NCBI GenBank assembly: GCA_902805535.1
Contig: CADCTN010000124.1
Coordinates: forward strand, 1-39,261
Reading direction: 5' to 3'
DNA length: 39,261 nt
Origin: an uncultured Blastococcus sp.
Lineage (GTDB): Bacteria > Actinomycetota > Actinomycetes > Mycobacteriales > Geodermatophilaceae
Below, one piece after another: positions 9,711 through 16,983 of this stretch. Each line of letters opens with the position of its first letter. Within the stretch, counting starts at the first letter, position 1. The notes beneath the pieces were generated by a model. The model saw only the letters and a program-made list of their open reading frames with translations. It had not been told where the DNA came from and searched no databases. Both the position numbers and the translations under genes were made by a program.

Positions 9711-9743
9711 TCGCCGTGCTGTCTGAGCGTCTCAGGTCAGCAC
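9698..9743 (-). promoter_or_regulatory. Leucine attenuator: pause stem and alternative antiterminator
   Basis: Stem 1 pairs GTGCTG (9743-9738) with CAGCAC (9721-9716) and CTGAG (9735-9731) with CTCAG (9727-9723); it includes the leader stop codon. The 3' part of stem 1, CGCTCAG (9729-9723), can instead pair with CTGAGTG (9704-9698), which forms the loop and right-arm edge of the terminator. This gives a 7-bp antiterminator with one G-T pair. A ribosome stalled at the Leu codons would free CGCTCAG and block the terminator, the classical three-element arrangement. The pairings are read directly from the sequence; the mechanism is inferred. Attenuators of this kind have been predicted before leuS in some Streptomyces. 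Confidence 0.7.
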
Positions 9744-9772
9744 GGCCGGTGGAGCAGGAGCCGCCTGGTCAC
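9737..9772 (-). CDS. leuL-like: leuS leader peptide with three consecutive Leu codons
   Basis: An 11-codon open frame (GTG start, peptide VTRRLLLHRPC read literally, first residue Met) with CTC CTG CTC in a row and a TGA inside stem 1 of the attenuator. The -10 element TAGGCT ends six bases before the GTG, so the peptide is probably translated from a leaderless mRNA. Position, Leu run and overlap with the stem are what a ribosome-mediated leucine attenuator needs. There is no other reason to call so short a frame. Confidence 0.7.
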   Translation of the reverse strand: MTRRLLLHRPC

Positions 9773-9778
9773 CCCGCG

Positions 9779-9784
9779 AGCCTA
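9779..9784 (-). promoter_or_regulatory. -10 element of the leuS leader transcript
   Basis: TAGGCT on the minus strand, six bases before the leader-peptide GTG at 9772. The transcript would start at or near that GTG and carry about 137 bases before the leuS ATG. No clear -35 is visible. Confidence 0.5.
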
Positions 9785-9936
9785 CCGCTACGCCGCCCGG
9801 GGCCGGTCGCCCTCGGAGTCGCTGACGGCGACCGGCTTCCGGGGACCGGGATGTCATCCGTACGGGCGTGGTCTCCGCGGCTGGAGTGCAGACCGGCGCG
9901 ATCGCGACCGATACGAGTTGTGTGCAAGAGGATGTC

Positions 9937-12204
9937 GTGCCGACGACTCGGCTGGCGTGGTCCCGGACCGTCCTGATCGGCACGGTGCTCGCCCTCGGGC
10001 TGTTCGCCACCGGGGTCGGGCTCCGGCCGGCCGGCGACTCGTGGGCAGCCGTGTACGACCTCGGCCTCTACAACACCGTCTATGCCGGCGCAGCCCTCGT
10101 GTGCCTGCTCGCCGTGCGCCGTCCGGGTCCCGACCGCCTCGCCTGGGCCGCCCTCGGAGTCGCGATCCTGCTCGGCGTCCTGGGCAACCTCGTCTACACG
10201 CTGGCGATCGCGCCGATGGACGACGAGCCGTTCCCGTCGATCGCCGACCTGTTCTACCTCGGGTACTACCTGCCGCTCTACGTCGCCCTGATCTGCCTCA
10301 TCCGCACCCGGGTGTCGCGGTTCCACGCCAGCATGTGGCTCGACGGCGTGGTCGGCGCGCTCGGCGCCGGCGCCCTCTCGGTCGCGGTCCTGCTCGGGCC
10401 GGCCCTGGAGGTGAGCGACGGGACGATCGCAGCGGTCGTCACCAGCCTGGCCTACCCCATCGCCGACGTCGTCCTCCTCGCCCTGCTCGTGGCCGTCGGC
10501 GCCATCCTGGGCGTGCGGCGCGACCGGACCCTGCTCCTGCTCGGCGCCGCCATCGTGGCCAACCTCGTCGGCGACATCGTCTTCCTCGACCTGGGCACCC
10601 AGGGCATCTACGTCGAGGGGGGTCCGCTGGACCTCACCTGGCTGATCGCGGTCACCCTCATGGCGGTCGCCGCCCACTGCAGCGATCCCCACCCCGCGGT
10701 GCGCACCGCCACCACGCGGGTCGGCTGGCGCGTGCTGGCCGTTCCGCTGGTGTGCAACGTCGGGAGCCTGGTCGTGCTCGGCGTCGACAGCGGCAGCCGC
10801 TTCAATCCGGCCGCGGCCTGGCTGGCCGTCGGCTGCGTGCTGGCGGCGCTGGCCCGCGTGGCGATCACGTTCCGCGAGGTGCGGGCCTTCAACGAGGTCA
10901 GGGAGCAGGCGCGCACCGACGAGCTGACCGGGCTGCCGAACCGCCGCGCCCTGTTCGAGCAGATGACCGCGGTGCTCGACACGGCGTCGGCCCAGCGTCC
11001 GGCCGCCCTGCTGCTGCTCGACCTCGACGGTTTCAAGGAGGTCAACGACAGCCTGGGGCACCATGCCGGCGACCACCTGCTGCGCCAGGTCGGCCCACGG
11101 CTGCGGCCGGCCCTGCGCACGGGTGACCTGCTCGCCCGGCTGGGCGGCGACGAGTTCGCCGTCCTCCTGCCGGACGCGGCGCTGGACGAGGCCGAGGCGC
11201 TCGCCCTCCGCCTCCGGGAGCTGATCCAGGAGCCCGTCACGGTGGAGGGCATCCGACTGCACATCGGCGTCAGCGTGGGGGTGGCCGGCGCGCCCGTTCC
11301 GGCTGCCACGGTGGAGGAACTGCTGCGGTGCGCGGACGTCGCGATGTACGCCGCCAAGAACGCCCGGTCCGGGGTCCTCGTCTACGTCCCGGACCCGCGC
11401 GGGGGCACCGGTGACCGGTTGCGGACCATGGAGGACCTGCGGACGGCGCTGGCGCGAGACGACCAGCTTGCGGTCTACCTGCAACCGCAGGTCGACCTCC
11501 TCGACGGCGCGGTCGTGGGGGCGGAGGCCCTCGTGCGATGGCGGCATCCCGTCCGGGGCCTGCTGAACCCGTCGGACCTGCTGCCCGCCGCCGAGCAGGC
11601 CGGCCTGCTGCGACCGCTGGCGGATGCGGTGCTGGAGCTGGCGCTCACGGCCGCCGCCGGTTGGTGGCCCACCCGACCCGTGCCCGTGTCGGTCAACCTG
11701 TCGGCCGCCAACGTCACCGACCTCGACCTCCCCGGGAAGGTCGCCCAGGCACTGGTCCGCCACGGCCTTCCCGCCCGGGCGCTCACCCTCGAGCTCGTCG
11801 AGGACACCCTGATGTCGGACCCGGAGCGCGGTCGCCAGGTCCTCGGGGAGCTGCGTCGGCTGGGAGTCCGCACCTCCATCGACGACTACGGCACCGGCTA
11901 CAGCTCGCTGGCCTACCTCCGGAACCTCCCGGCCGACGAGCTCAAGCTCGACCGCAGTCTCACCTTCGACGTCGGCACCGATCCCCGCGCCGCCGCGATC
12001 GTCCGGCACACCGTGGCCCTGGTCCACGACCTCGGCATCTCCCTCGTCGCCGAAGGTGTCGAGGACGACGCGACCGGCCTCGTCCTGCGCGACCTCGGCT
12101 GCGACGTCGCCCAGGGCTTCGCCATCGCCCGTCCGATGCCGGTGGCGGACTTCCTCACCTGGCTGGACCGTCCCATCCGACCGCTGGCCGGCTCCCGCCT
12201 CTGA
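9937..12204 (+). CDS. Membrane GGDEF-EAL protein (diguanylate cyclase and phosphodiesterase)
   Basis: A 755-residue cyclic-di-GMP turnover enzyme. About ten hydrophobic segments (residues 8-310) form a putative membrane sensor. The GGDEF domain follows (GGDEF at 403-407), with an inhibitory-site RTGD placed five residues before it. The EAL domain (EAL at 530-532) keeps the residues expected for catalysis: SVNLSA, LELVEDTL, DDYGTGYSSL, LKLDRS, AEGVED and AQGF. Both activities therefore look possible, so net synthesis or breakdown cannot be told. The GTG at 9937 is chosen because AAGAGG lies six bases upstream; an in-frame GTG at 9868 would add 23 residues without a site. The gene converges with the LLM oxidoreductase after only 11 bases. 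Confidence 0.9.
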   Translation: MPTTRLAWSRTVLIGTVLALGLFATGVGLRPAGDSWAAVYDLGLYNTVYAGAALVCLLAVRRPGPDRLAWAALGVAILLGVLGNLVYTLAIAPMDDEPFPSIADLFYLGYYLPLYVALICLIRTRVSRFHASMWLDGVVGALGAGALSVAVLLGPALEVSDGTIAAVVTSLAYPIADVVLLALLVAVGAILGVRRDRTLLLLGAAIVANLVGDIVFLDLGTQGIYVEGGPLDLTWLIAVTLMAVAAHCSDPHPAVRTATTRVGWRVLAVPLVCNVGSLVVLGVDSGSRFNPAAAWLAVGCVLAALARVAITFREVRAFNEVREQARTDELTGLPNRRALFEQMTAVLDTASAQRPAALLLLDLDGFKEVNDSLGHHAGDHLLRQVGPRLRPALRTGDLLARLGGDEFAVLLPDAALDEAEALALRLRELIQEPVTVEGIRLHIGVSVGVAGAPVPAATVEELLRCADVAMYAAKNARSGVLVYVPDPRGGTGDRLRTMEDLRTALARDDQLAVYLQPQVDLLDGAVVGAEALVRWRHPVRGLLNPSDLLPAAEQAGLLRPLADAVLELALTAAAGWWPTRPVPVSVNLSAANVTDLDLPGKVAQALVRHGLPARALTLELVEDTLMSDPERGRQVLGELRRLGVRTSIDDYGTGYSSLAYLRNLPADELKLDRSLTFDVGTDPRAAAIVRHTVALVHDLGISLVAEGVEDDATGLVLRDLGCDVAQGFAIARPMPVADFLTWLDRPIRPLAGSRL

Positions 12205-12215
12205 CGTCGCCCCGC

Positions 12216-13145
12216 TCAGCGCAGCTGGGGCGCCACCTCGGCGGCGACCAGATCGAGGTGGTCGAGGTCGGCGAGGTCGAGCACCTGCAGGTAGACCCGC
12301 TCGGCGCCCGCCTCCGCGTAGCGGCCGAGGACGTCGACGGCCTGCGCGGGCGTGCCCGCGACGCCGTGCGCGCGCAGATCGTCGACGTCCCGGCCGATCG
12401 CGGCCGCGCGCCGGGCGATCTGGGCCTCGTCCTTCCCGACGCAGAGGACCAGCGCCGAGCTGCAGACCAGGGACGACGGATCCCGGTCGGCCTCCTCGCA
12501 GGCGTTCCGCACGGCGGCGAACAGCCGCTGGTTGTCCCCTACCGACGCGAAAGGCACGTTGAACTCGGCTGCGTAACGGGCCGCCAGCCGTGGCGTCCGC
12601 TTCTCTCCCCGGCCGCCCACCAGGATCGGGATGCCGCCCTCCTGGACGGGCTTGGGCAGGGCCGGGGACCGGGACAGCCGGTAGTGCCGCCCGGCGAAAT
12701 CGAAGGTCTGCCCCGGCGGGGTGCTCCACAGCCCGGAGACGACGGCCAGCTGCTCCTCGTAGCGGTCGAAGCGCTCGCCCAGCGACGGGAACGGGATGCC
12801 GTAGGCGGTGTGCTCGTCCTCGAACCAGCCCGAGCCGATGCCCAGCTCCACCCGGCCGCCGCTCATCTGGTCGACCTGCGCGACGGAGATGGCCAGCGGG
12901 CCGGGCAGCCGGAAGGTCCCCGCCGTCATCAGGGTGCCCAGCCGGATGCGGCTGGTCTCCCGGGCCAGCCCGGCCAGCGTGACCCACGCGTCGGTCGGGC
13001 CGGGGAGCCCGTCGCCACCCATCGTCAGGTAGTGGTCGGACCGGAAGAACGCGTCGAAGCCGGTCTCCTCGGTGCGCCGGGCGACGGCCAGCAGGTCGTC
13101 GTACGTGGCGCCCATCTGGGGCTCGGTGAAGATCCGCAGCAGCAC
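12216..13145 (-). CDS. LLM-class F420-dependent oxidoreductase (TIGR03560-like)
   Basis: A 309-residue luciferase-like TIM-barrel monooxygenase. Family features include FRSDHYLTMGG near residue 40, VTLAGLARETSRIRLGTLMT, GRVELGIGSGWFEDEHTAYGIPFP and GGRGEKRTPRLAARYA. Actinobacterial members of this subfamily usually use coenzyme F420; the substrate is unknown. The GTG at 13145 is chosen because TAGCGT lies six bases before it and the protein then starts at the first barrel strand (LLRIFTEPQ). It is divergent from the Ala-rich protein gene and convergent with the GGDEF-EAL gene. Confidence 0.88.
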   Translation of the reverse strand: MLLRIFTEPQMGATYDDLLAVARRTEETGFDAFFRSDHYLTMGGDGLPGPTDAWVTLAGLARETSRIRLGTLMTAGTFRLPGPLAISVAQVDQMSGGRVELGIGSGWFEDEHTAYGIPFPSLGERFDRYEEQLAVVSGLWSTPPGQTFDFAGRHYRLSRSPALPKPVQEGGIPILVGGRGEKRTPRLAARYAAEFNVPFASVGDNQRLFAAVRNACEEADRDPSSLVCSSALVLCVGKDEAQIARRAAAIGRDVDDLRAHGVAGTPAQAVDVLGRYAEAGAERVYLQVLDLADLDHLDLVAAEVAPQLR

Positions 13146-13151
13146 GCCTGG

Positions 13152-13157
13152 ACGCTA
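13152..13157 (-). promoter_or_regulatory. -10 element of leaderless LLM oxidoreductase transcript
   Basis: TAGCGT on the minus strand with six bases to the GTG at 13145. There is no Shine-Dalgarno sequence. Confidence 0.55.
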
Positions 13158-13258
13158 TCGAGCCCCGCCCTCCGCCGCCGTCCCGGCTGCTCCGGGGTGT
13201 GCTCCTCGCCCGGACCGGGCAGGATGATGCGAGACGATCAAACTCGGAGGTGCAGCTC

Positions 13259-14335
13259 GTGTTCCGCAAGAAGACGCGTGGTCAGGTCATCGGCGCCGAG
13301 CTCCAGGAGGGTTTCGCCCACATCGGGGTGGCGGCCACCGAGGCCGGCCGCCTCGCTGCCGAGCAGCTCGGGCCGCGCGTCGCCGCTGCCCGGGAGGCCG
13401 CCGTGCCGGCGTTCGACGCAGCGCAGAAGGCCGCAGCGGTGAAGGTGGCCCCCAAGGTCGCGGCCGCCGTGGCGGCCGCCGCACCGGCGTTCGACGCAGC
13501 TCGCGACGCCATCACGCCCCGGGTGGAGGCGGCCCGCGGGGCCGCCGCTCCCCGGGTCACGGCCGCGCAGGTGGCTGCCGCCAAGGCGGCCGCAGATCTC
13601 GGGCCGCGCATCGAGGCGGCCCAGAAGGCCGCCCAGAGGGCGCTCAAGGACGACGTCGTCCCCCGGCTCGAGGCAGCGCAGATCGCGGCGCTCGCCTACG
13701 CCACCCCCCGCGTGGCCGCTGCCCGCGGTGCCGTGACACCGGCGCTGGACAGCGCCCGCGAGACGCTGGCCGCCGGAGTGGACAGCGCCCGCAGCGAGCT
13801 GGAGGCCCGCCGGGCGGAGGTGGCCGCGGCGGCTGTCGCCTCCACCCGCAGGGCGCGCAAGGTCGCGAAGAAGGCGCGCAAGCAGGCCGGCAAGAAGCAC
13901 CGGGAGTTCGAGAAGTCGGCGCTGGCCACGGCGAGGACGGTGCGGCGGAAGGCCGGCATCGAGCCCGAGCCGCGGCGCCGCTGGCCGTGGGTGTTCCTGG
14001 CCCTCGCCGTGGGTACGGCCGTCTTCGCGTTGCTCCGTCGCAAGCAGGACGACGCGTGGACCCCCGCCCCGGCGGGCGACGGTCCGGTGCCCAGCTACCG
14101 AGAGGACCCCGTGCCCAGCTCCGACAGCACCTCCGGCAAGACCGTGTCCACCGCCGACACCACCGGCGACTCGTCTCCCGCCGAGTCCGACATGGGCGTG
14201 CGCGACGCGCAGCTCGTCGACGGGGACGGCCCCGACAGCGCGACCGTCAACGGCTCCGACGCCCCCGAGCCCTTCACCTCAGGTGGCGGCGCGGGCGCGG
14301 GACCGACCGCCGGGCCGGACGACCGGCAGGTCTGA
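13259..14335 (+). CDS. Ala-rich amphipathic-helix protein with one membrane span (DUF5324-like)
   Basis: A 358-residue protein of unknown function. Residues about 20-200 are Ala-rich helix broken by Pro in a recurring pattern PR(V/I/L)xAA(Q/R)xA, partly with 11-residue spacing, resembling apolipoprotein-type amphipathic helices. A very basic stretch follows (about 200-215, RRARKVAKKARKQAGKKH), then one membrane span (about 240-256, WVFLALAVGTAVFALL). The acidic Ser/Thr/Gly-rich tail of about 95 residues looks disordered. The layout resembles Streptomyces DUF5324 proteins. The GTG at 13259 is chosen for GGAGG at 13246-13250; a GTG at 13250 overlaps that site. A membrane-associated or nucleoid-contacting structural role is possible but only inferred. 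Confidence 0.75.
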   Translation: MFRKKTRGQVIGAELQEGFAHIGVAATEAGRLAAEQLGPRVAAAREAAVPAFDAAQKAAAVKVAPKVAAAVAAAAPAFDAARDAITPRVEAARGAAAPRVTAAQVAAAKAAADLGPRIEAAQKAAQRALKDDVVPRLEAAQIAALAYATPRVAAARGAVTPALDSARETLAAGVDSARSELEARRAEVAAAAVASTRRARKVAKKARKQAGKKHREFEKSALATARTVRRKAGIEPEPRRRWPWVFLALAVGTAVFALLRRKQDDAWTPAPAGDGPVPSYREDPVPSSDSTSGKTVSTADTTGDSSPAESDMGVRDAQLVDGDGPDSATVNGSDAPEPFTSGGGAGAGPTAGPDDRQV

Positions 14336-14350
14336 GCGCCTCATCACATC

Positions 14351-14385
14351 CGACGCCCCCGTCGCCGCTGGCGACGGGGGCGTCG
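14351..14385 (+). terminator. 16-bp perfect hairpin before lipA
   Basis: GACGCCCCCGTCGCC (14352-14366) pairs exactly with 14370-14384 across a GCT loop, and a further C-G pair closes the stem at 14351/14385. No U-tract follows, as is usual at this base composition. It lies 15 bases after the preceding stop and just before the lipA -10 element, so it probably insulates lipA. Confidence 0.75.
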
Positions 14386-14397
14386 TGCGTCCCGGAG

Positions 14398-14403
14398 TAC
14401 CGT
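14398..14403 (+). promoter_or_regulatory. -10 element of leaderless lipA transcript
   Basis: TACCGT, then seven bases, then the ATG at 14411. This favours 14411 over the in-frame GTG at 14402, which overlaps the -10 itself. Confidence 0.55.
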
Positions 14404-14410
14404 GCAGATC

Positions 14411-15385
14411 ATGAGTGAGACCGCCGTTCCGACGTCCTCAGCGGCATCGACGATCGAGCCGGCGGGCCGGAAACTCCTCCGCCTCGAGGTCCGCAACAGC
14501 CAGGTGCCGATCGAGCGCAAGCCCGAGTGGATCAAGACCCGGCTGAAGACCGGCCCGGAGTACACCGAGCTCAAGTCGCTGGTGCGCCGCGAGGGTCTGC
14601 ACACCGTCTGCGAAGAGGCCGGGTGCCCCAACATCTACGAGTGCTGGGAGGACCGGGAGGCCACGTTCCTCATCGGTGGCGACCAGTGCACCCGGCGCTG
14701 CGACTTCTGCCAGATCGACACCGGCAAGCCCGCCGACTTCGACGCCGACGAGCCGCGCCGGGTCGCCGAGAGCGTCGCCACCATGGGCCTGCGGTACGCC
14801 ACGATCACCGGCGTCGCCCGCGACGACCTGCCCGACGGCGGCGCCTGGCTCTACGCCGAGACCGTGCGCCAGATCCACGCCCAGCTGCCCGGGTGCGGCG
14901 TCGAGCTGCTCATCCCCGACTTCAACGCCGAGCCCGATCAGCTGGCCGAGGTCTTCTCCTCCCGCCCGGAGGTGCTGGCGCACAACGTCGAGACCGTGCC
15001 GCGGATCTTCAAGCGCATCCGCCCCGGGTTCCGGTTCGATCGCTCCCTCGCCGTCATCACCGCCGCCCGCGAGGCCGGCCTGGTGACCAAGTCCAACCTC
15101 ATCCTCGGGATGGGCGAGGAGCCGCACGAGGTCGTCGAGACCATGCAGGCCCTGCACGAGGCCGGCTGCGACCTGCTCACCATCACGCAGTACCTGCGCC
15201 CCTCGCCGCGGCACCACCCCGTCGTCCGCTGGGTGAAGCCCGACGAGTTCGTCGGCTTCCAGGCCGAGGCGGAGCGGATCGGTTTTCCGGGCGTGCTGGC
15301 CGGCCCCCTGGTGCGCAGCTCCTACCGCGCCGGCCGGCTCTACCAGCAGGCCGTCGAGGCCCGGGGTCTGACCCGCACGGTGTGA
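14411..15385 (+). CDS. lipA: Lipoyl synthase (radical SAM)
   Basis: Inserts two sulfurs into the octanoyl group on lipoyl domains, using S-adenosylmethionine and two 4Fe-4S clusters. The 324-residue protein has the auxiliary-cluster cysteines Cys67, Cys72 and Cys78 ([12 protein letters not shown]) and the radical SAM cysteines Cys93, Cys97 and Cys100 (CTRRCDFC). Near the end the RSSY motif (LVRSSYRAG) supplies the serine ligand of the auxiliary cluster. All key residues are present. It follows a strong hairpin and has its own promoter, so it is likely transcribed apart from lipB. Its clients include the E2 protein at the left edge of the window. Confidence 0.97.
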   Translation: MSETAVPTSSAASTIEPAGRKLLRLEVRNSQVPIERKPEWIKTRLKTGPEYTELKSLVRREGLHTVCEEAGCPNIYECWEDREATFLIGGDQCTRRCDFCQIDTGKPADFDADEPRRVAESVATMGLRYATITGVARDDLPDGGAWLYAETVRQIHAQLPGCGVELLIPDFNAEPDQLAEVFSSRPEVLAHNVETVPRIFKRIRPGFRFDRSLAVITAAREAGLVTKSNLILGMGEEPHEVVETMQALHEAGCDLLTITQYLRPSPRHHPVVRWVKPDEFVGFQAEAERIGFPGVLAGPLVRSSYRAGRLYQQAVEARGLTRTV

Positions 15386-15395
15386 GGCCGCGGTA

Positions 15396-15437
15396 GGGCC
15401 CGCCGCGAGCTCGCGACTGACGAGGGGCGGCGGGTCC
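15396..15437 (+). terminator. Hairpin between lipA and the DUF4191 gene
   Basis: GGGCCCGCCGC (15396-15406) pairs with GCGGCGGGTCC (15427-15437), with one G-T pair and a 20-base loop. It lies 10 bases after the lipA stop and ends six bases before the next -10 element. Confidence 0.5.
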
Positions 15438-15443
15438 TCCGAC

Positions 15444-15449
15444 TATCGT
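15444..15449 (+). promoter_or_regulatory. -10 element of leaderless DUF4191 transcript
   Basis: TATCGT, then GGGGGC, then the ATG at 15456. This is among the best matches to TANNNT in the window. Confidence 0.55.
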
Positions 15450-15455
15450 GGGGGC

Positions 15456-16289
15456 ATGGCACGCAGCAAGCCCACAGACGCGACCGCTCCGAGCGGCAAG
15501 GCCGGCCGCGGTCCCCAGAACGGTGGGCGCGGGCGTTCCTCCGGCTCCACCGCCGTCGGCGCCGAGTCGGTTCCGCTGAACCGGAAGGGCAAGCCGAAGA
15601 AGCAGCGGCTCAAGAAGCTCGGCAGCCAGGCCCGCATGATCAAGCAGGCCTACACGCTCACGCGCAAGAACGACCCCAAGCTGCCCTGGATCATGCTCAT
15701 CTGGTTCGTCGCGGTGGCCGCCGTCGTCGAGCTGATCGGCATCCTGCTCAGCTCGCCGTTCATCGTCCTGCCGCTGGCCCTGGTCTCCGGTGGCCTGGCC
15801 GCGCTCGTCATCTTCGGCCGACGGGCCCAGGGCTCGGCGTACCGCCAGGTGGAGGGTCAGCCAGGCGCTGCCGCGTGGGTCCTCGAGGGCATGCGCGGTG
15901 ACTGGCGGGTCACCTCCGGCGTCGCCGGGACCCAGCAGATGGACGCCGTCCACCGGGTGCTCGGCCGTCCCGGCGTGATCCTGGTGGCCGAGGGCGTGCC
16001 GGCCCGCGTCCGTGGACTGCTCGCCCAGGAGAAGAAGAAGGTCGCCCGGGTCGTCGGCGACGCCCCCATCTACGACATCGTCGTCGGTGACGACGAGGGC
16101 CAGATCCCGCTGCGCAAGCTGAGCACGCACGTCATGAAGCTCCCCCGCAACCTGTCCGCGGCCGAGGTCAACGCCCTGGGCAAGCGGATGAGCGCTCTGG
16201 GCGGGGCCCGGATGCCGGTGCCGGGCGGCCCGCTGCCGGGCGGCAAGCAGATGTCGATCAGCCAGCGTCAGGTCCGCCGCCGCGGCTGA
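15456..16289 (+). CDS. DUF4191 family membrane protein
   Basis: A 277-residue protein with a basic, Ser/Gly-rich N-terminus (about 1-60), then two adjacent hydrophobic segments (about 70-90 and 95-112) and a mixed soluble C-terminal domain (GRRAQGSAYRQVEGQPGAAA..., DAVHRVLGRPGVILVAEG). It matches the conserved actinobacterial protein between lipA and glnA1 (Rv2219 in M. tuberculosis). Function is unknown. The position next to an RDD protein is conserved in the clade. The start is fixed by the abutting -10 element. Confidence 0.85.
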   Translation: MARSKPTDATAPSGKAGRGPQNGGRGRSSGSTAVGAESVPLNRKGKPKKQRLKKLGSQARMIKQAYTLTRKNDPKLPWIMLIWFVAVAAVVELIGILLSSPFIVLPLALVSGGLAALVIFGRRAQGSAYRQVEGQPGAAAWVLEGMRGDWRVTSGVAGTQQMDAVHRVLGRPGVILVAEGVPARVRGLLAQEKKKVARVVGDAPIYDIVVGDDEGQIPLRKLSTHVMKLPRNLSAAEVNALGKRMSALGGARMPVPGGPLPGGKQMSISQRQVRRRG

Positions 16290-16322
16290 GCCTCGAGCCG
16301 CCGATGGCGAACGAGCACGTGT

Positions 16323-16380
16323 TCAGCACGCGTCGAGGGCCGACCGGTCGGCGCCGCGGGCAGCCATGGGTGCGTGCTGA
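16323..16380. terminator. Bidirectional hairpin between convergent DUF4191 and RDD genes
   Basis: Outer arms TCAGCACGC (16323-16331) and GCGTGCTGA (16372-16380) are exact complements. Inside lies the perfect 14-bp palindrome GCCGACCGGTCGGC (16339-16352). It lies in the 108-base gap between two convergent stops and could serve both. Confidence 0.45.
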
Positions 16381-16397
16381 TCACACCCGCCGCCCGT

Positions 16398-16817
16398 TCA
16401 GTCCTTGACGACGGCGGTCCCGGTGAGCCGGTCGTGCAGTCCGCGCCCGTCGGCGTCGACCAGCAGGGCCGGCACCAGCAGGCAGAGCAGCCCGGTGCGG
16501 ACGACGGCGCGCCACGGAGCCAGCCGCTGACCCGGCCGCGGGTGGGCCAGCCGGAGGCCGAGCAACCGCATGCCCGGGGTCTGCCCGAGGAGTGCGAGCG
16601 TGAGGACGGTGACGACGGCGAAGGCGACCAGGGCCCAGTTGCCCGGCAGAGCGGGTGCGGTGAACAGGCCGGCCACCAGCGCGGAGCCGAGGGCATCGAC
16701 CACGAAGGCGACGGCGCGCGTGCTGAAGGACGCCAGCGAGCCCGGACCGTCGGCCGGCAACCCCAAGGAGGCGCCGCGCACGCGGTCCTGAGAGGGTGGC
16801 TGCACATCACTCACCAT
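16398..16817 (-). CDS. RDD family membrane protein
   Basis: A 139-residue small membrane protein. Family marks are the Arg and Asp in [27 protein letters not shown] between the second and third hydrophobic segments, and [15 protein letters not shown] at the end. Three hydrophobic segments are seen (about 33-52, 58-76 and 105-120). Function is unknown; some RDD proteins have been linked to ion or solute transport. A longer reading to 16991 would pass through the glnA1 promoter. The ATG at 16817 is preferred because TACGCT lies seven bases before it. It corresponds to Rv2219A and is divergent from glnA1. Confidence 0.85.
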   Translation of the reverse strand: MVSDVQPPSQDRVRGASLGLPADGPGSLASFSTRAVAFVVDALGSALVAGLFTAPALPGNWALVAFAVVTVLTLALLGQTPGMRLLGLRLAHPRPGQRLAPWRAVVRTGLLCLLVPALLVDADGRGLHDRLTGTAVVKD

Positions 16818-16824
16818 GCACGTC

Positions 16825-16830
16825 AGCGTA
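16825..16830 (-). promoter_or_regulatory. -10 element of leaderless RDD-protein transcript
   Basis: TACGCT on the minus strand, seven bases before the ATG at 16817. It decides the short start of this gene. Confidence 0.55.
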
Positions 16831-16895
16831 GGACGAGTTCCGAGCCGTGCCCGGGAGCCCCGGACCGGTCGCCCCGGCGACACGCGGGGAGCGTT

Positions 16896-16933
16896 GTTAC
16901 CGCCCCGAAACACTCGGGACACGGGAGGGCAAC
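16896..16933 (+). promoter_or_regulatory. GlnR-type box upstream of glnA1
   Basis: Four 5-base elements, each separated by exactly six bases: GTTAC (16896), GAAAC (16907), GACAC (16918) and GCAAC (16929). This matches the actinobacterial GlnR a-site/b-site pattern gTnAC-n6-GaAAC repeated twice, the second pair being degenerate. It lies 51 bases before the glnA1 ATG and just upstream of a possible -10 (TAACTT, 16944-16949), where an activator would bind. Nitrogen-responsive activation is inferred. Confidence 0.65.
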
Positions 16934-16983
16934 TCCCCGCTCGTAACTTTCGGTTCGGCAGTCCGCCCACTCCCGGAGGATCG

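Noticed and set aside
9636-9790. T-box riboswitch upstream of leuS
   Set aside because: No specifier-loop stem or T-box sequence is visible; a Leu-codon leader peptide with alternative hairpins fits better.
6627-11126. 1499-codon plus-strand open frame across leuS
   Set aside because: It is the complement of leuS read in a stop-poor frame typical of high-GC DNA; no protein features.
9769-13269. 1166-codon minus-strand open frame opposite the GGDEF-EAL gene
   Set aside because: Its distal part is an antisense shadow; the only real minus-strand gene there is the LLM oxidoreductase in another frame.
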